A stretch of 64,000 nt of DNA, taken from contig JBIQHJ010000009.1 of NCBI GenBank assembly GCA_044508625.1, positions 20,827 to 84,826 on the forward strand, read 5' to 3'. The notes under the pieces were generated by a model. It was not told the DNA's origin. It saw only the letters and a program-made list of their open reading frames with translations, and made no database searches. Shown in pieces: positions 1 to 9,441 of this stretch (position 1 is its first letter; each line of letters starts with the position of its first letter). Origin of the DNA: Castellaniella sp044508625 (GTDB taxonomy: Bacteria > Pseudomonadota > Gammaproteobacteria > Burkholderiales > Burkholderiaceae_B). A program made the translations under genes and the position numbers.

Positions 1-1529
1 GGGAAACCCGCCTGTCGTCCCGCGGAGGCGCCTACGCCATCCCGGCCTGGCGCGTCGACGGCATGGACCCGGTGGCGGTGCGGCTGGCCTCTGAGCAGGC
101 GATCGCGCACATGCGCGCGGGCAAGGGGCCGGCCCTCATCGAGGCCGTGGTGTACCGCTACTTTCACCACGGCGGATCGATACCGGGCAGCGCCTTCGGC
201 TATCGCAAGAAGGACGAGGAATCCACCTGGATCGCCCGCGACCCGCTGGAGCGCACGGCGCGGGAAATGAAACGCCTCAAGTGGCTGAGCGACGACGAGA
301 ACCAGGCCATCCGCCGGCACTGCGAGGACGCCATGCGGGACATCGTCGCCCGCCTCGTGGAAGGCGAAGGCTCGGGGCGCCGAATCCGGCCCGAGCTATG
401 GCCCAGGCCCGAATTCCGCGACCAGGGACTGCGTGGCGACCTGTCCGAGTTGCGGGACGCCCGGTTCGAGGAACTGGAAACCGCCTCCGGCCCGACCGGC
501 GACGTGAAGTTCATGGACGCGGTGGCCAAGGTCATGGGACGACGGATGGAAACGGACGAGCGCGTCTTCTGCATGGGCGAGGACATCCATAGGCTCAAGG
601 GTGGCACGAACGGCGCCACGCGCGGCCTGGCCGAGCGCTTTCCCGACCGCATCGTGCCGACGCCCATCGCGGAACAGGGCTTCGTCGGCCTGGCGGGCGG
701 CGTCGCCCTGGACGGCGAATACCGCCCCGTCGTGGAACTGATGTATGCCGATTTCGCCCTGGTGGCCGCCGACCAGTTGTTCAACCAGATCGGCAAGGCG
801 CGCCACATGTTCGGCGGCGAGTCGCCGATGCCGCTGGTGCTGCGCTCCAAGTGCGCCATGGGCACCGGCTACGGCTCGCAGCACTCGATGGATCCCGCCG
901 GCATGTACGCGATGTGGCCGGGCTGGCGCATCGTCGCGCCCAGCACGCCCTTCGACTACGTCGGCCTGATGAACAGCGCCCTCAAGTGCGAGGATCCCGT
1001 CCTGGTCATCGAGCACACCGACCTCTACAACACCACCGGCCCCGGCCCGCTCGAGGACTTCGACTACTGCATCGAGCTCGGCAAGGCCAAGGTGGTGCGC
1101 ACCGGCAAGGCATTCACCGTCCTCACCTATCTGGCGATGACGCCGCTGGCGCTCAAGGTGGCCGGCGAGATGGGAGTCGACGCCGAGATCATCGACCTGC
1201 GCTCGCTCGACCGGGCCGGCATCGACTGGGCCACCATCGGCGAGAGCATCCGCAAGACCAACAACGTGGTCGTGCTCGAGCAGGGCCCGCTCACGGTGTC
1301 CTACGGCGCGATGCTGACCGACGAGATCCAGCGGCGATTCTTCGACCACCTCGACCAGCCGGTGCAGCGCATCCACGGCGGAGAATCCTCCCCCTCGGTC
1401 TCGAAAGTGCTCGAGCGCGCGGCGCTCGTCGGCGCGGAGGAAATCGCCGCCGGCTTTGCCCGGATGATGGCCGACCAGGGCCAGCCCATGCCCGCGGCGC
1501 CGTCGCCGGGCAACCCGATCACCGCATAA
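1..1529 (+). CDS. 2-oxo acid dehydrogenase E1, fused alpha/beta chain (5' end outside window)
   Basis: This is the thiamine-diphosphate-dependent decarboxylase (E1) of a 2-oxo acid or acetoin dehydrogenase complex. The frame is open from base 3, before the first ATG at 63, and the upstream codons already read as the end of an E1-alpha domain (AYAIPAWRVDG, later LIEAVVYRYFHHGG and DPLER), so the true start lies outside the window. After a short linker, from about residue 150 counted from that ATG, a complete E1-beta follows, with GEDIHRLKGGTNGATRGL, PTPIAEQGFVGLAGGVAL and a C-terminal half ending in the transketolase-type domain. Alpha and beta are normally separate proteins, so this is a fusion. 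E2, E3 and an AcoR-like activator lie next to it. Acetoin is the likeliest substrate from that context, but pyruvate or another 2-oxo acid is possible. Confidence 0.9.
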   Translation, partial: ETRLSSRGGAYAIPAWRVDGMDPVAVRLASEQAIAHMRAGKGPALIEAVVYRYFHHGGSIPGSAFGYRKKDEESTWIARDPLERTAREMKRLKWLSDDENQAIRRHCEDAMRDIVARLVEGEGSGRRIRPELWPRPEFRDQGLRGDLSELRDARFEELETASGPTGDVKFMDAVAKVMGRRMETDERVFCMGEDIHRLKGGTNGATRGLAERFPDRIVPTPIAEQGFVGLAGGVALDGEYRPVVELMYADFALVAADQLFNQIGKARHMFGGESPMPLVLRSKCAMGTGYGSQHSMDPAGMYAMWPGWRIVAPSTPFDYVGLMNSALKCEDPVLVIEHTDLYNTTGPGPLEDFDYCIELGKAKVVRTGKAFTVLTYLAMTPLALKVAGEMGVDAEIIDLRSLDRAGIDWATIGESIRKTNNVVVLEQGPLTVSYGAMLTDEIQRRFFDHLDQPVQRIHGGESSPSVSKVLERAALVGAEEIAAGFARMMADQGQPMPAAPSPGNPITA

Positions 1530-1544
1530 CGGCCAGGAGGAATC

Positions 1545-2960
1545 GTGGCAACAGAAATCATCATGCCATCCGCGTCCGCGTCGATGACGGAGGGCGTACT
1601 GATGCGATGGCTCAAGCAGGACGGCGAGACCATCGCAAAGGGCGAAATCCTCGCCGAAGTCGAAACGGACAAGGCCGTCCTCGAGCTGGAGGCGGAGGCC
1701 GACGGCATCCTCAAGACTTTCGTGGCGGACGGGGACACCATCAAGGTCGGGGCCCCCATGGGTGCCCTGCTCGCGCCCGGCGAGACCCTGGAGGCCGCAC
1801 CGGCCGGCGCCGCCGCGGGCACGACCACCGCTGCCATTGCCAGTACGCCCGTGGGCTCCACTGGCGGGCATTTCCCAGGCGGCGTCCCCGCGGCGCCCGC
1901 GGCCGGCGCGGGCAGTACAGCCGCCGCCGCTGCCGCCGCCACGCCCGCGGCCGCCGATACGCCCGCGGCCGCACGCACGGAACAGGCCGGCGGCGACACC
2001 CGGATCTTTGCCAGTCCGCTCGCGCGCCGGCTCGCGCAGTTGCACGGCATCGATCTCGCCACGATCCGGGGCTCGGGCCCGCAAGGCCGGATCGTGAAGC
2101 GCGACATCGAGGCGGCCATGGGCGCCCGGCAGTCCGCCGGCCATCCGGCGGCCGTCCCGGCGACGGCCGCCGCCCCGGCGGGCGCGCCGCAGTCCGCCGC
2201 ATCGCAATCCGCCGCATCGCAATCCGCCACGCCGCAGCCCACCGCCGCGCGAGCCGGAACACCATTGGCCGCCGCCTCCGGCTACGAGCTGATCCCGCAT
2301 TCGTCGATGCGGCGCGTGATCGCGCAGCGCCTGAGCGAATCGAAGCAGCAGGTGCCTCACTTCTACCTGAGCATCGATTGCCGCCTGGATGCCTTGCTGG
2401 CACTGCGCCAACAGCTCAACGGCTCGCTGCCGGACGTCAAGCTCTCGGTCAATGACTTCATCATCAAGGCCGTCGCGGCCGCGATGAAGCGCGTCCCCGC
2501 CGCCAATGTCTCATGGAGCGACGAGGGGCTCCGCCGCTATCGCGACGTCGACGTTTCGGTGGCGGTGGCGACGCCGGGCGGGCTCATCACGCCGGTGATC
2601 CGCCAGGCCGACACCAAGAGCGTGGGCGCCATTTCCTCCGAGATGAAAGCCCTCGCGGAACGCGCCCGCCAGAGCAAGCTGACCCCCGACGAATACCAGG
2701 GCGGGGGGTTCACGATCTCGAACCTCGGCATGTACGGCATCCGCGATTTCGCGGCGATCATCAATCCGCCCCAGGCCTGCATCCTGGCCGTGGGCGCGGC
2801 CGGGAAACGCCCGGTGGTCGAGGGGGACGCGATCATTCCGGCAACGGTGATGAGCTGCACCCTGTCGGTCGACCATCGCGCCGTGGACGGCGCCGTGGGC
2901 GCGGAATTCCTGGGCGCCTTCAAGGCCCTGCTCGAATCGCCGCTCGGGCTGCTGGTCTAG
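1545..2960 (+). CDS. Dihydrolipoamide acyltransferase (E2) of the 2-oxo acid/acetoin dehydrogenase complex
   Basis: The E2 core transfers the acyl group from E1 to coenzyme A. The GTG start has a good ribosome binding site (AGGAGG a few bases upstream) and follows E1 by 15 bp. The 471 residues hold one lipoyl domain (lipoyl lysine K43 in VETDKAVLE), a long Ala/Pro linker, a peripheral-subunit-binding domain at about 153-190 (ASPLARRLA to GRIVKRDIEAA), a second linker with a QSAAS repeat, and the catalytic domain ending with DHRAVDGAV (H444, D448 as the active-site pair). It has the usual one-lipoyl layout of AcoC/BkdB-type E2 proteins. It is surely co-transcribed with E1 and E3. Confidence 0.93.
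   Translation: MATEIIMPSASASMTEGVLMRWLKQDGETIAKGEILAEVETDKAVLELEAEADGILKTFVADGDTIKVGAPMGALLAPGETLEAAPAGAAAGTTTAAIASTPVGSTGGHFPGGVPAAPAAGAGSTAAAAAAATPAAADTPAAARTEQAGGDTRIFASPLARRLAQLHGIDLATIRGSGPQGRIVKRDIEAAMGARQSAGHPAAVPATAAAPAGAPQSAASQSAASQSATPQPTAARAGTPLAAASGYELIPHSSMRRVIAQRLSESKQQVPHFYLSIDCRLDALLALRQQLNGSLPDVKLSVNDFIIKAVAAAMKRVPAANVSWSDEGLRRYRDVDVSVAVATPGGLITPVIRQADTKSVGAISSEMKALAERARQSKLTPDEYQGGGFTISNLGMYGIRDFAAIINPPQACILAVGAAGKRPVVEGDAIIPATVMSCTLSVDHRAVDGAVGAEFLGAFKALLESPLGLLV
2190..2234 (+). repeat. 15-bp in-frame tandem repeat in the E2 linker (3 copies)
   Basis: Three 15-bp units follow one another, the first two differing by one base and the third more diverged. They encode QSAAS, QSAAS, QSATP in the second Ala-rich linker of E2. 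The unit is a multiple of three, so changes in copy number would only lengthen or shorten the flexible linker. Confidence 0.75.
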
Positions 2961-2969
2961 GAGGCATCG

Positions 2970-4367
<1,398 letters not shown>

Positions 4368-4394
4368 CGCCTGTTAATTGACCAACCCCCTTCT

Positions 4395-4416
4395 CGCCGC
4401 GCCCGCGGGCGCGGCG
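4395..4416. terminator. 22-bp perfect GC palindrome between convergent lpdA and acoR
   Basis: A perfect 22-bp dyad ends one base from the acoR stop codon, in the short gap between two converging operons. It could act as a two-way transcription end. Neither side carries a T-tract, so it is not a canonical intrinsic terminator; calling it a terminator is inference from structure and place. Confidence 0.4.
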
Positions 4417-4417
4417 G

Positions 4418-6517
4418 TCAGGCCTTGCGGGCGTAGAGCTCCCGGGGCGCCTGGAAGGCGGCGCCCGCATCCCGGCCGGGATTCGCCACCACGACCTGCT
4501 TGACGATGCCGTATTGCTGCATGCGGCGATAGACGGTCGCGCGCGACAGGCCGAGCTTGCGGCCGACCAGGTCGACGTTGCCGTTGAATTCCTCGATGGC
4601 GCTGCGGATCAGCTCTATCTCGATGTCGCGCATCGACCGCAGGTCGGACATCGAGCGCAGGTCGGACATCGAGCGCAGGTCGGCCGGCAGCGGCGAGGCG
4701 GCGGCCGCGGGGCGCGGGGCCTCGGTCTGAGGCTCGGGCTTGCGCATCCGGTAGGCGATGTGCCGGGGCTCGATCACCGAGCCCTCGGCCATGATGGCCC
4801 CCATCTCGAGGACGTTTTCGAGCTCGCGGACGTTGCCCGGCCAGGGATACTGGCGTAGCTGCTCGACGGTGTCGGGCGCCAGGGACAGCGCGGGCTTGCC
4901 GATCTTTTGGCCGAGCTTGCGGAGCAGATGCCGCGAGAGCAGCGGGATGTCGTCGCCGCGTTCGCGCAGCGCCGGCAGGGTGAGCTCGACCACGCTCAGG
5001 CGATAATAGAGGTCCTGGCGAAACTCGCCGGTGCGGCTCTTGTTGTAGAGATCCTCGTTGGCGGCGGCGATGACGCGCACGTCGATGCTGATGGGCTTGG
5101 TGTCGCCCAGGCGCGTGATGGTGCCTTCTTGCAGCGCGCGCAGCAGCTTGGACTGCAGCTCGAGCGGCATCTGGTTGATCTCGTCGAGAAAGATGGTGCC
5201 GCCGTCGGCGAGCTCGAGCTTGCCGACCTGGCCGCCCTTGCGCGCCCCCGTGAAGGCGCCGCTGCGGTAGCCGAAGATCTCGGACTCCATCAGGTCGCGC
5301 GGGATCGCCGCGCAGTTGAGCGCGACGAAGGGGCCGTTGCGCCGCGGCGAGCCATTGTGGATGGACTGGGCAAAGAGCTCTTTTCCGGTGCCCGTCTCGC
5401 CCAGGATCAGCACGCGCGTGTTTTGCTGCGCCGCCGTCCGCGCGAGCTCGACCTGGCGCAGCAGGGCCGGCGATTCGCCGACGATGTCGTCGAAGACGAA
5501 GACCGCGTTCAGGCCGGAGAATCCGCGCACCTCCTTGAGGAACTCGCGCCGCTCGCGCAGGGCGAGGACCGCGCCCGTGACGGCCCCGTCGGCGAGCATC
5601 TTGTAGGGCGTGATGACAAAGAGGCCGTGCCCGCCGGGCCGCTCTACGCTGACCTCGAAGGTGGCGCTGTCCTTGCGCTCGAACAGGTTGCCGAGCTCGG
5701 GGTGGGCGGGGAAGATCCCGGCGATGGGCTTGCCCTGGACGTCCCTCGGGACGACGCGGAGGCTCTCGCAGGCCACCGTGTTGATGTTGGTGACCCGGCC
5801 CGCCGCATCGACGATGATGACCGCCTCTGAAATGCTGCCCAGCAAGGACGAGAACTGGATGTCGATGCTGCGTTTTTCCTTGGAGGTCTCGCGCTCTCGC
5901 AGCCTCTGGCGGATCGCCTCGGCGGCCGAGATCACCATGCCCAGCGTATGGCGGTGGGCGCGGGTGGTTTCGCCCGACAGGGTGACCGCGCCGAGCAATT
6001 CGCCATCGGGCGAAAACACCGGCGCGGCGGCACAGGTCCATTGATGGTGGCGCACGTTCCAGTGCTCGGCGCCGGTGAGCTGCAAGGGACGCTTTTCGAT
6101 CAGCGAGAGGCTGATGGCGTTGGTGCCCGCGACCTCCTCGGCGCGCGAACAGCCGGGCACGTAGTTGTTGTTGCGCGCCATGGTGAGGATGTCGGAGTCG
6201 CCGAATACGTCCAGCACCACGCCGTTGCGCTCGGTGAGCACCAGGATGAAGCCGGTGCCCTGCACGGCGACCTTGAGAAAGTCCATGAACCACTGCGCCG
6301 TTTCGATCAGGCTGCGGTTTTCCTCGCGCACGTCCGCCAGCTTGCGGGCGTCCAGCATCACGGGCAGCTTGGGCGCCCGCGAGTCGATTCCCATGCCGCG
6401 GCAGCGCCGCCACGACTGCACCACCTCTGGCCTGACGACGGATTCATCCACATATCCTGTATCGACAAAATGCTGCCAGGCTGCATTGACGGTGGCCAAG
6501 GAGGTCTTCAAACCCAT
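4418..6517 (-). CDS. acoR: AcoR-like sigma-54-dependent activator (GAF-PAS-AAA+-Fis)
   Basis: This enhancer-binding protein drives RNA polymerase with sigma-54 and most likely controls the adjoining dehydrogenase operon. I place the start at the ATG at 6517 (MGLKTSLATVNAAW) because AGGAGA lies about 8 bases upstream; a longer frame begins at 6556. In 699 residues there are an N-terminal GAF-like sensor (about 67-190), a PAS domain (about 222-327), the AAA+ ATPase with Walker A GETGTGKE (373-380) and the sigma-54 contact loop GAFTGA (420-425), and a Fis-type helix-turn-helix (about 632-671). This is the AcoR layout, where the sensor binds acetoin in studied relatives. The linker before the helix-turn-helix holds an 18-bp repeat. 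The sigma-54 promoter of the enzyme genes would lie left of the window. Confidence 0.9.
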   Translation of the reverse strand: MGLKTSLATVNAAWQHFVDTGYVDESVVRPEVVQSWRRCRGMGIDSRAPKLPVMLDARKLADVREENRSLIETAQWFMDFLKVAVQGTGFILVLTERNGVVLDVFGDSDILTMARNNNYVPGCSRAEEVAGTNAISLSLIEKRPLQLTGAEHWNVRHHQWTCAAAPVFSPDGELLGAVTLSGETTRAHRHTLGMVISAAEAIRQRLRERETSKEKRSIDIQFSSLLGSISEAVIIVDAAGRVTNINTVACESLRVVPRDVQGKPIAGIFPAHPELGNLFERKDSATFEVSVERPGGHGLFVITPYKMLADGAVTGAVLALRERREFLKEVRGFSGLNAVFVFDDIVGESPALLRQVELARTAAQQNTRVLILGETGTGKELFAQSIHNGSPRRNGPFVALNCAAIPRDLMESEIFGYRSGAFTGARKGGQVGKLELADGGTIFLDEINQMPLELQSKLLRALQEGTITRLGDTKPISIDVRVIAAANEDLYNKSRTGEFRQDLYYRLSVVELTLPALRERGDDIPLLSRHLLRKLGQKIGKPALSLAPDTVEQLRQYPWPGNVRELENVLEMGAIMAEGSVIEPRHIAYRMRKPEPQTEAPRPAAAASPLPADLRSMSDLRSMSDLRSMRDIEIELIRSAIEEFNGNVDLVGRKLGLSRATVYRRMQQYGIVKQVVVANPGRDAGAAFQAPRELYARKA
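4631..4684 (-). repeat. 18-bp in-frame tandem repeat in the acoR linker (3 copies)
   Basis: Three near-identical 18-bp units encode repeated DLRSMS hexapeptides between the AAA+ domain and the DNA-binding domain of the activator. Only two bases differ among the copies, so the array looks young or homogenised. Since 18 is a multiple of three, copy-number change would alter only linker length. Confidence 0.85.
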
Positions 6518-6639
6518 TTTTCGTCTCCTGCAACCAATGGCCGGCGCGAAGATCATGCCGGCCCGGACGAGATTTCGAGGCCAGGACCGGGTGCCGATCC
6601 AGGGGCTCGTCCTGTTACGATTTATTCCATTGATTTGTC

Positions 6640-6681
6640 AGGATACCCATGTACGGGGTGCATTTCCTTTATCTGGATCAA
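6640..6681 (-). promoter_or_regulatory. FNR/Anr-type box and -10 upstream of acoR
   Basis: The stretch 6668-6681 reads TTTATCTGGATCAA, 9 of 10 defined positions of the FNR consensus TTGAT-N4-ATCAA. On the acoR strand a TATCCT hexamer lies at 6640-6645. If it is the -10, transcription starts near 6633 and the box is centred at -41.5, the standard place for class II FNR activation. Spacing and sequence are seen directly; use by an FNR/Anr protein is inference. Confidence 0.45.
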
Positions 6682-6783
6682 AGTTGCTCAGTGACGGAGA
6701 CAGGGCATTTGTGACTGAACGTCACGCGCGCCAGGCGCCCTCGCGCGAGAGGCGTCGCGCCGCCACGCGAGAGGCGCCGCCCG

Positions 6784-7380
6784 CTATCCCCGCGCAAGGG
6801 CCGGCGTTCGTCCCACGCAGGCCGCGGCGCCCCATTCGTGCAGGCGATCGGCATCCATCGGCAGCTCGACGCCCAGCTCGCCGGTGAAGCGGCGCCAGTC
6901 CTCGACGAATTCGCTGGCGACGATGGTCAGGAGGGGGATGCCCTCGGCCATCAAGGCGAGGAATTCCGCGGCAAAGCCGCCGCCTTCGGCCTCCTGGCGG
7001 CCGAAACGGTCGATCACGACCAGGTCCGGCCGCGCGCGGGCCGCCGCGCGCAGCACCGCGCCCGCCGCGACCAGGGCGCCGATGTCCAGACAGCAGGCGT
7101 GCGATCCCTCGCCCAGGTCCTGGAAGATCTCGAAGACCTCGCCCGAGCGGACGTCCTGCAGGCAACGCTTTTTGCCCGGCCGCGCGAGGTCATGCAGCAT
7201 CAGGAGGCCCTGCACGTCCAGGCCCCTCCGGACCTGGAGGGCGACGAAGTCCCGCACCATGGCATCGGCCCCGTCCCCATGCTCATGCACGAGGGCGGCG
7301 ATGGGCAGGCCCGGACCGGGGCTCGGGTCCGGACCCGGGGTCGGCTTGCCGCTCGGGCTGGGGCTGGGGCGCGTGATCAT
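6784..7380 (-). CDS. DUF2478-like NTPase-type protein
   Basis: The protein resembles the DUF2478 family: IAALVHEHGDGADAMVRDF near the start, then HDLARPGKK, a RSGEVFEIFQDLGEGSHACC segment, and DLVVIDRFGRQEAEGGGF. Members are often found beside molybdenum or metal transport genes and look like small nucleotide-binding proteins; the function is not established. I chose the ATG at 7380 (MITRPSP, with GGGAG about 8 bases upstream) over the frame's first ATG at 7449. The first 25 residues or so are Pro/Gly-rich and look disordered. It sits 128 bp downstream of the TRAP operon on the same strand, so it may be read with it, but no functional link is evident. Confidence 0.7.
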   Translation of the reverse strand: MITRPSPSPSGKPTPGPDPSPGPGLPIAALVHEHGDGADAMVRDFVALQVRRGLDVQGLLMLHDLARPGKKRCLQDVRSGEVFEIFQDLGEGSHACCLDIGALVAAGAVLRAAARARPDLVVIDRFGRQEAEGGGFAAEFLALMAEGIPLLTIVASEFVEDWRRFTGELGVELPMDADRLHEWGAAACVGRTPALARG

Positions 7381-7508
7381 GAGGGGGCTCCCGGAGACGG
7401 ATCCGGGCCGGGAGATCCAAGGACGGATCCCGGCCGGCGCCGGCGCCATGCCGACGATCCCGCTATATTGTCATAAAGCGCCGCCGCCACCAAGCGGCCC
7501 ACCGGCCC

Positions 7509-8792
7509 TCACGAAAGAACGCCCGGCAGCCACAAGGTCAGGCCGGGGAAGAACACCAGCAGGCCGACCATGATCAGCATGGTCACGACGAAAGGCAGCG
7601 CGCCGTAGACCACGTCCTTGAGCTTGCCGGATTCGCGCGTGCCCTGGACCACGAACAGATTGATCCCGACCGGCGGGGTCAGCATGGCGGTCTCCATCAG
7701 CACCATCATCAGCACCCCGAACATCAGCGGGTCGATGCCCGCCGCCTTGATCGCGGGGATGATCAGCGGCACCGTGGCGATCAGCATGGACAGTGGTTCC
7801 ATGAACATGCCCAGCACCAGGTAGAACACCACCGCGGTCAGCAGGACGGCGGTCGGCGACATGCTCGCATCGCTGAACAGGTGCGTGACCAGCGAGGACA
7901 GGCCGATGGCGGTCAGCACGAAATTGAGCAGGAACGCGCCGATCACGATCAGGAGGATCATGGCGGTGGTCGTCATGGTGGCCTCGGCGGCCTCCAGCAG
8001 CATCTTGATCGTGAAGCGCCGGCGCGCCACGGCGAGGGCCAGCGCCATCAGCACCCCCAGCGCGGCCGACTCGGACGGCGTCGCCCATCCCACATAGATG
8101 GCCCCGATGACCAGGATGAAGATCGACAGCGGCGGCAGCAAGTCGGGCAGCACCGCCCAGCGCTCGCGCCAGGACGTCGCGAGGGGCTGGCCGCCCCATG
8201 CCGGCCGAGCCAGGCAGCACACCAGGATGATCGCCGAGAACAGCAGGGCCAGCAGCACGCCGGGCAGCATGGCGGCCAGGTACAGCCTGGGGATCGAGGT
8301 CTCGGTCAGCACGCCATAGATGATCAGGGGGATCGACGGCGGGATCAGGATGCCCAGCGAGCCGCCCGCGGCGATGGTGCCCAGGAACAGCGGCTCGTTG
8401 TACCGATAGCGCTTGATCATGGGGTTGGCGATGGTGCCCAGCGTCGCGGCGCAGGCCACGCTCGAGCCGCTCATGGCGGCGAAGGCGGTGGAAAAGCCGA
8501 CGTTGGCGTGCATCAGGCCGCCCGGCAGGCGAGCCAGCCACTGCGCGATGGCGTGATACATGCGCTCGCTGATGCCGCTGCGCAAGAGCAGCTCGCCCAG
8601 CAGGATGTACAGGGGAATGGCGAACAGGGTGAAGCTGCTGGAAGTGCCCCAGGTCAGCTCGCCAAAGGCGATCCACAAGGGCATGGGCGAGAACCATCCC
8701 GCCAGCAGCAGGCCGAGCACGATCATGGCCGCCGCCACCGGAATGCCCACGGCGAGCAGGAGCAGCAGCATACCGACGGAAATGCTAAGCAT
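7509..8792 (-). CDS. dctM: TRAP transporter large membrane subunit (DctM type)
   Basis: This is the ion-coupled permease of a TRAP transporter, with 427 residues and about a dozen hydrophobic segments along its whole length. Family signatures are visible: a MSGSSVACAATLGTIANPM re-entrant region, GGSLGILIPPSIPLIIYG, and a matching second-half segment LTPPVGINLFVVQG. Its ATG overlaps the end of dctQ by 8 bp and has AAGGAGG 6 bases upstream inside dctQ, so the two are translationally coupled. It works with the DctQ and DctP proteins encoded just upstream. The substrate is unknown; the operon suggests a sugar acid or other carboxylate. Confidence 0.93.
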   Translation of the reverse strand: MLSISVGMLLLLLAVGIPVAAAMIVLGLLLAGWFSPMPLWIAFGELTWGTSSSFTLFAIPLYILLGELLLRSGISERMYHAIAQWLARLPGGLMHANVGFSTAFAAMSGSSVACAATLGTIANPMIKRYRYNEPLFLGTIAAGGSLGILIPPSIPLIIYGVLTETSIPRLYLAAMLPGVLLALLFSAIILVCCLARPAWGGQPLATSWRERWAVLPDLLPPLSIFILVIGAIYVGWATPSESAALGVLMALALAVARRRFTIKMLLEAAEATMTTTAMILLIVIGAFLLNFVLTAIGLSSLVTHLFSDASMSPTAVLLTAVVFYLVLGMFMEPLSMLIATVPLIIPAIKAAGIDPLMFGVLMMVLMETAMLTPPVGINLFVVQGTRESGKLKDVVYGALPFVVTMLIMVGLLVFFPGLTLWLPGVLS

Positions 8793-9393
8793 GGCCGGCC
8801 TCCTTGGCGGTGATTTCCTGGATCACCTGCTGCTGTTCGCGCAGGTCGTCCTCGGCGGTGCGCGTGCCGATCAGCGCCACCGCGCCCATGCGGTCGCCGC
8901 GCGCCAGGCGCGCGAGCGCCTTGACGAACAGGTATACGCTGGTCAGGAACAGGAACACCAGGCCCGCCGCCCACAGCCCCTGCGGGATCGCCATGGGCAC
9001 GGCCAGCGGGGTGATCGAATGCGCGTCCCGCTCCATGGACTCGAGGAAGGTCGAGACGCCCACCCAGGCCAGCACGGCACTGGCCGCGCCGAAGACGAGC
9101 ATCGCGAACAGGTCGAAGTACACCCAGGCCGCGCGCGGCAGGACCGATTGCAGGATGTCGATGCGGATGTGGCCCCGGTACAGCAGGGTGAGCGAGGCGC
9201 CCCAGGCCGTCGCGACGGCCAGCACGTACCCCGACAACTCCCCCGCCCCGCCCCAGAGGATGGAATCGCCGAACAGCTTGCGGCTGAGCACGTCGATGCC
9301 GATGATGAATGCCATCAGCAATACGGCCAGGCCTCCCGTACGGGCGCTCCAGCGCGCCAGCGTGGAGAAAATGTCTGACATGACGTTATCCAT
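8785..9393 (-). CDS. dctQ: TRAP transporter small membrane subunit (DctQ type)
   Basis: The 202-residue protein has four hydrophobic segments (about 22-42, 57-77, 98-120 and 142-165), the topology of DctQ subunits, and a charged C-terminal tail of about 35 residues. DctQ helps couple the binding protein to the DctM channel. It overlaps dctM by 8 bp and follows dctP by 48 bp. Two starts are possible, 9393 (MDNVMSD) or 9381 (MSDIFST); neither has a strong Shine-Dalgarno sequence. Confidence 0.88.
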   Translation of the reverse strand: MDNVMSDIFSTLARWSARTGGLAVLLMAFIIGIDVLSRKLFGDSILWGGAGELSGYVLAVATAWGASLTLLYRGHIRIDILQSVLPRAAWVYFDLFAMLVFGAASAVLAWVGVSTFLESMERDAHSITPLAVPMAIPQGLWAAGLVFLFLTSVYLFVKALARLARGDRMGAVALIGTRTAEDDLREQQQVIQEITAKEAGHA

Positions 9394-9441
9394 GTGGCGA
9401 GAGGGGGTGGCGGAAGGCGCCGCCGCCCTCTCTGGGAAAGA

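Noticed and set aside
396..2411. 671-residue antisense open frame over the E1/E2 genes
   Set aside because: It lies opposite two well-supported genes, has a low-complexity Arg/Gly/Ala composition and no recognisable domain: a high-GC shadow.
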